Shown piece by piece: positions 4,236 to 5,380 of a stretch of 5,380 nt of DNA (positions within the stretch are counted from its first letter, which is position 1; the number at the start of each line of letters is the position of its first letter). The notes under the pieces were generated by a model. The model was not told the DNA's origin and made no database searches. It saw nothing but the letters and a program-made list of their open reading frames with translations. Position numbers and translations under genes: made by a program. Source of the DNA: Planctomycetota bacterium (GTDB taxonomy: Bacteria; Planctomycetota; Phycisphaerae; Sedimentisphaerales; Anaerohalosphaeraceae); the NCBI GenBank assembly GCA_012519365.1, contig JAAYQH010000434.1, positions 1-5,380 of the forward strand, written 5' to 3'.

Positions 4236-5380
4236 TTAAAAGTAGAATTGCAATCGGGCGAAAAACGTCCTGCCGGGCGTTTCATACGATGTAAAGGTCG
4301 TGATGTCCCACACCGGGCCGCGGGTTTCATTGAACACATCCGACACCCCTACCATCACCTCGCCGGCGTTTTGGCCGAGTGTTCGCGACAGGGTAAGATC
4401 AAGCTGATTATACGTTTCGGCCTGACCAAACGGACCGACAATATCATTGACAGGGATCACATTATTGTAGCAGTAATTGGCCGCCGCCGTCCAGTGGTCA
4501 TCCATTGCGTACCGAACGCGAAATCCGGCCTTGTGGCGCGAGGGATGATAGGCACGAATGTCGGCGTTTTTGTCATCCGTATGGAGTTCGTTATAGGCAT
4601 ACCATGCCGTCAGATCGGTGCGGTCGAGGGAATAGGTCAGTTCCGTTTCAGCGCCGTAGGCATTGGCGCCGCGTTGGTTTTCAAACCACGAGGTATACAC
4701 GGGAACGTCGTAACTATAGTCCGCGGTGGTCCGTGCACCGATAAGATGCTCCATTCGCTGATAATAGGTATCGACACGCAGAGTAAGCCGCTCGGACAGC
4801 TGACCGGTATAGCCTGCTTCAAGGGCGTAAGCGGATTCGTTTTTTAATGTTTCTTGCGGAAGCAGATAGCTGTACATCGGAGGAAAACTGGGGGCTAAGG
4901 AAAAACCGCTTGAATACGTCTGACGCACCATCAGTCCGGCGGTACGATACCCGCGGCTGGCTCCCAGACGCACAATATGGTTATCGTGATCATCGAGGGC
5001 GTAAAGCAATGCGCTGCGGGCTGACCAGTCCGAGTGGGTCCCGCTGTAACGATCCAGACGAGCCTGCGTCTCAAGCGACAGCCGGTCGGTCAACGTCCAG
5101 TGATCTACCGCGAAAATTCCCGCCCAATACTCATTATACGTGGATTTGCGAAAATGAATTTCGCCGATCTCTTCGTCATTGCGCGAGGTCACACGATTCC
5201 AGCGGAGGTTGCCGCCAACGGATATCGCATGATCGTCATGGGGTTTGAAGTTGATTTGGCCTTCAAGGTCGTTTTCGTAATAATCATAACGAGACGTGAT
5301 GTGCGGCAAACGGCGTACCGCATAATTGCCGAACCATTGAAGATGCGCGCTGGTGTCTTGGTCGATCTGATGTTCCAGGC
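4236..5380 (-). CDS. TonB-dependent outer-membrane receptor, C-terminal beta-barrel part
   Basis: The frame is open from the window edge at 5380 to the TAA at 4236-4238, about 381 codons. No start is claimed: the first possible start (TTG at 5309) is an internal Leu and the frame continues upstream. The protein shows the barrel of a TonB-dependent receptor: alternating aromatic/polar strands and loops (for example LTLRVDTYYQRMEHLIG, NAYGAETELTYSL, YNQLDLTLSRTLG), a GVSDVFNETR segment near the end, and the C-terminal motif PGRTFFARLQFYF with the terminal Phe used by the BAM complex for insertion. The N-terminal signal peptide, TonB box and plug domain lie outside the window. Such receptors import siderophores, cobalamin or glycans with energy from TonB-ExbBD; the substrate cannot be read from the barrel. 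It converges with fliA, with 6 bp between stop codons, and is probably unrelated to the flagellar genes. Confidence 0.88.
   Translation of the reverse strand, partial: LEHQIDQDTSAHLQWFGNYAVRRLPHITSRYDYYENDLEGQINFKPHDDHAISVGGNLRWNRVTSRNDEEIGEIHFRKSTYNEYWAGIFAVDHWTLTDRLSLETQARLDRYSGTHSDWSARSALLYALDDHDNHIVRLGASRGYRTAGLMVRQTYSSGFSLAPSFPPMYSYLLPQETLKNESAYALEAGYTGQLSERLTLRVDTYYQRMEHLIGARTTADYSYDVPVYTSWFENQRGANAYGAETELTYSLDRTDLTAWYAYNELHTDDKNADIRAYHPSRHKAGFRVRYAMDDHWTAAANYCYNNVIPVNDIVGPFGQAETYNQLDLTLSRTLGQNAGEVMVGVSDVFNETRGPVWDITTFTSYETPGRTFFARLQFYF
4263..4282. terminator. Hairpin inside the receptor 3' end, possible bidirectional terminator
   Basis: AAACGTCC (4263-4270) pairs with GGGCGTTT (4275-4282) with one G-U pair and a TGCC loop. 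On the minus strand it is followed by two more T (five in all); on the plus strand only the three T of the arm are present. It lies inside the receptor coding region about 25 bp before its stop and 34 bp past the fliA stop. It could end fliA transcripts, but the weak T-tract and the coding constraint (PGRTFF) make this uncertain. Confidence 0.3.

Noticed and set aside
4248..5248. Plus-strand frames of 199 and 133 codons opposite the receptor gene
   Set aside because: Antisense shadows of the TonB-dependent receptor with no domain or ribosome binding site.
1..5380. CRISPR array, tRNA, rRNA or known riboswitch
   Set aside because: No regularly spaced repeats, tRNA-like cloverleaf, rRNA-like sequence or recognisable riboswitch core was seen on either strand by eye.

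Overview
The window looks like chromosome of a motile, diderm (two-membrane) bacterium of moderate GC content. Evidence for diderm is the C-terminal part of a TonB-dependent outer-membrane receptor. Evidence for motility is a flagellar cluster with a FlgB-like rod protein, FlhG and the flagellar sigma factor FliA. The style of the transposase N-terminus, the soluble histidine kinase with an HxxKNILQ H-box, and the small MerR-type protein remind me most of Planctomycetota or relatives in the PVC group. That placement is recollection of family style, not a search result, and is low confidence.

Layout. Bases 1-90 (minus strand) hold the first 30 codons of an IS200-like/REP-associated tyrosine transposase. 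It has a perfect consensus sigma70-type promoter so close to the ATG that the mRNA should be leaderless. Bases 91-543 contain no convincing gene. They hold a GGTGTCTGACCCC motif and a 13-bp tandem repeat upstream of the transposase, then two plus-strand hairpins followed by T-tracts. The second is an excellent intrinsic terminator only 37 nt before the next gene, and it overlaps a competing hairpin that displays a C-rich loop, so this is a leader/attenuator or small-RNA candidate. Bases 544-1308 encode a soluble histidine kinase. Bases 1309-1528 hold a TTGACA promoter whose -10 region lies inside a perfect 13+2+13 bp palindrome. Bases 1529-1804 encode a stand-alone MerR-type winged-helix protein, followed by a divergent FlgB-like protein (1863-2309), FlhG (2424-3299) and FliA (3447-4229). 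The flhG-fliA gap carries hairpins and a 19-codon reading frame with an excellent ribosome binding site that overlaps the fliA start. The TonB-dependent receptor (4236-5380, minus strand, 5' part missing) converges on fliA with 6 bp between the two stop codons.

How the genes may work together. FlhG (MinD/ParA-type ATPase) controls flagellar number or placement. FliA directs RNA polymerase to late flagellar promoters. The FlgB-like protein would be an early rod component. The MerR-type protein and the soluble kinase are the obvious candidates for regulating this cluster, the kinase perhaps in the manner of FlgS/NtrB-type cytoplasmic kinases. These regulatory links are inferred from proximity only. 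The most interesting points are the leader RNA before the kinase gene, the MerR palindrome, the degenerate FlgB-like protein, an FlhG without the usual FlhF-activating N-terminal motif, and the leaderless transposase gene.
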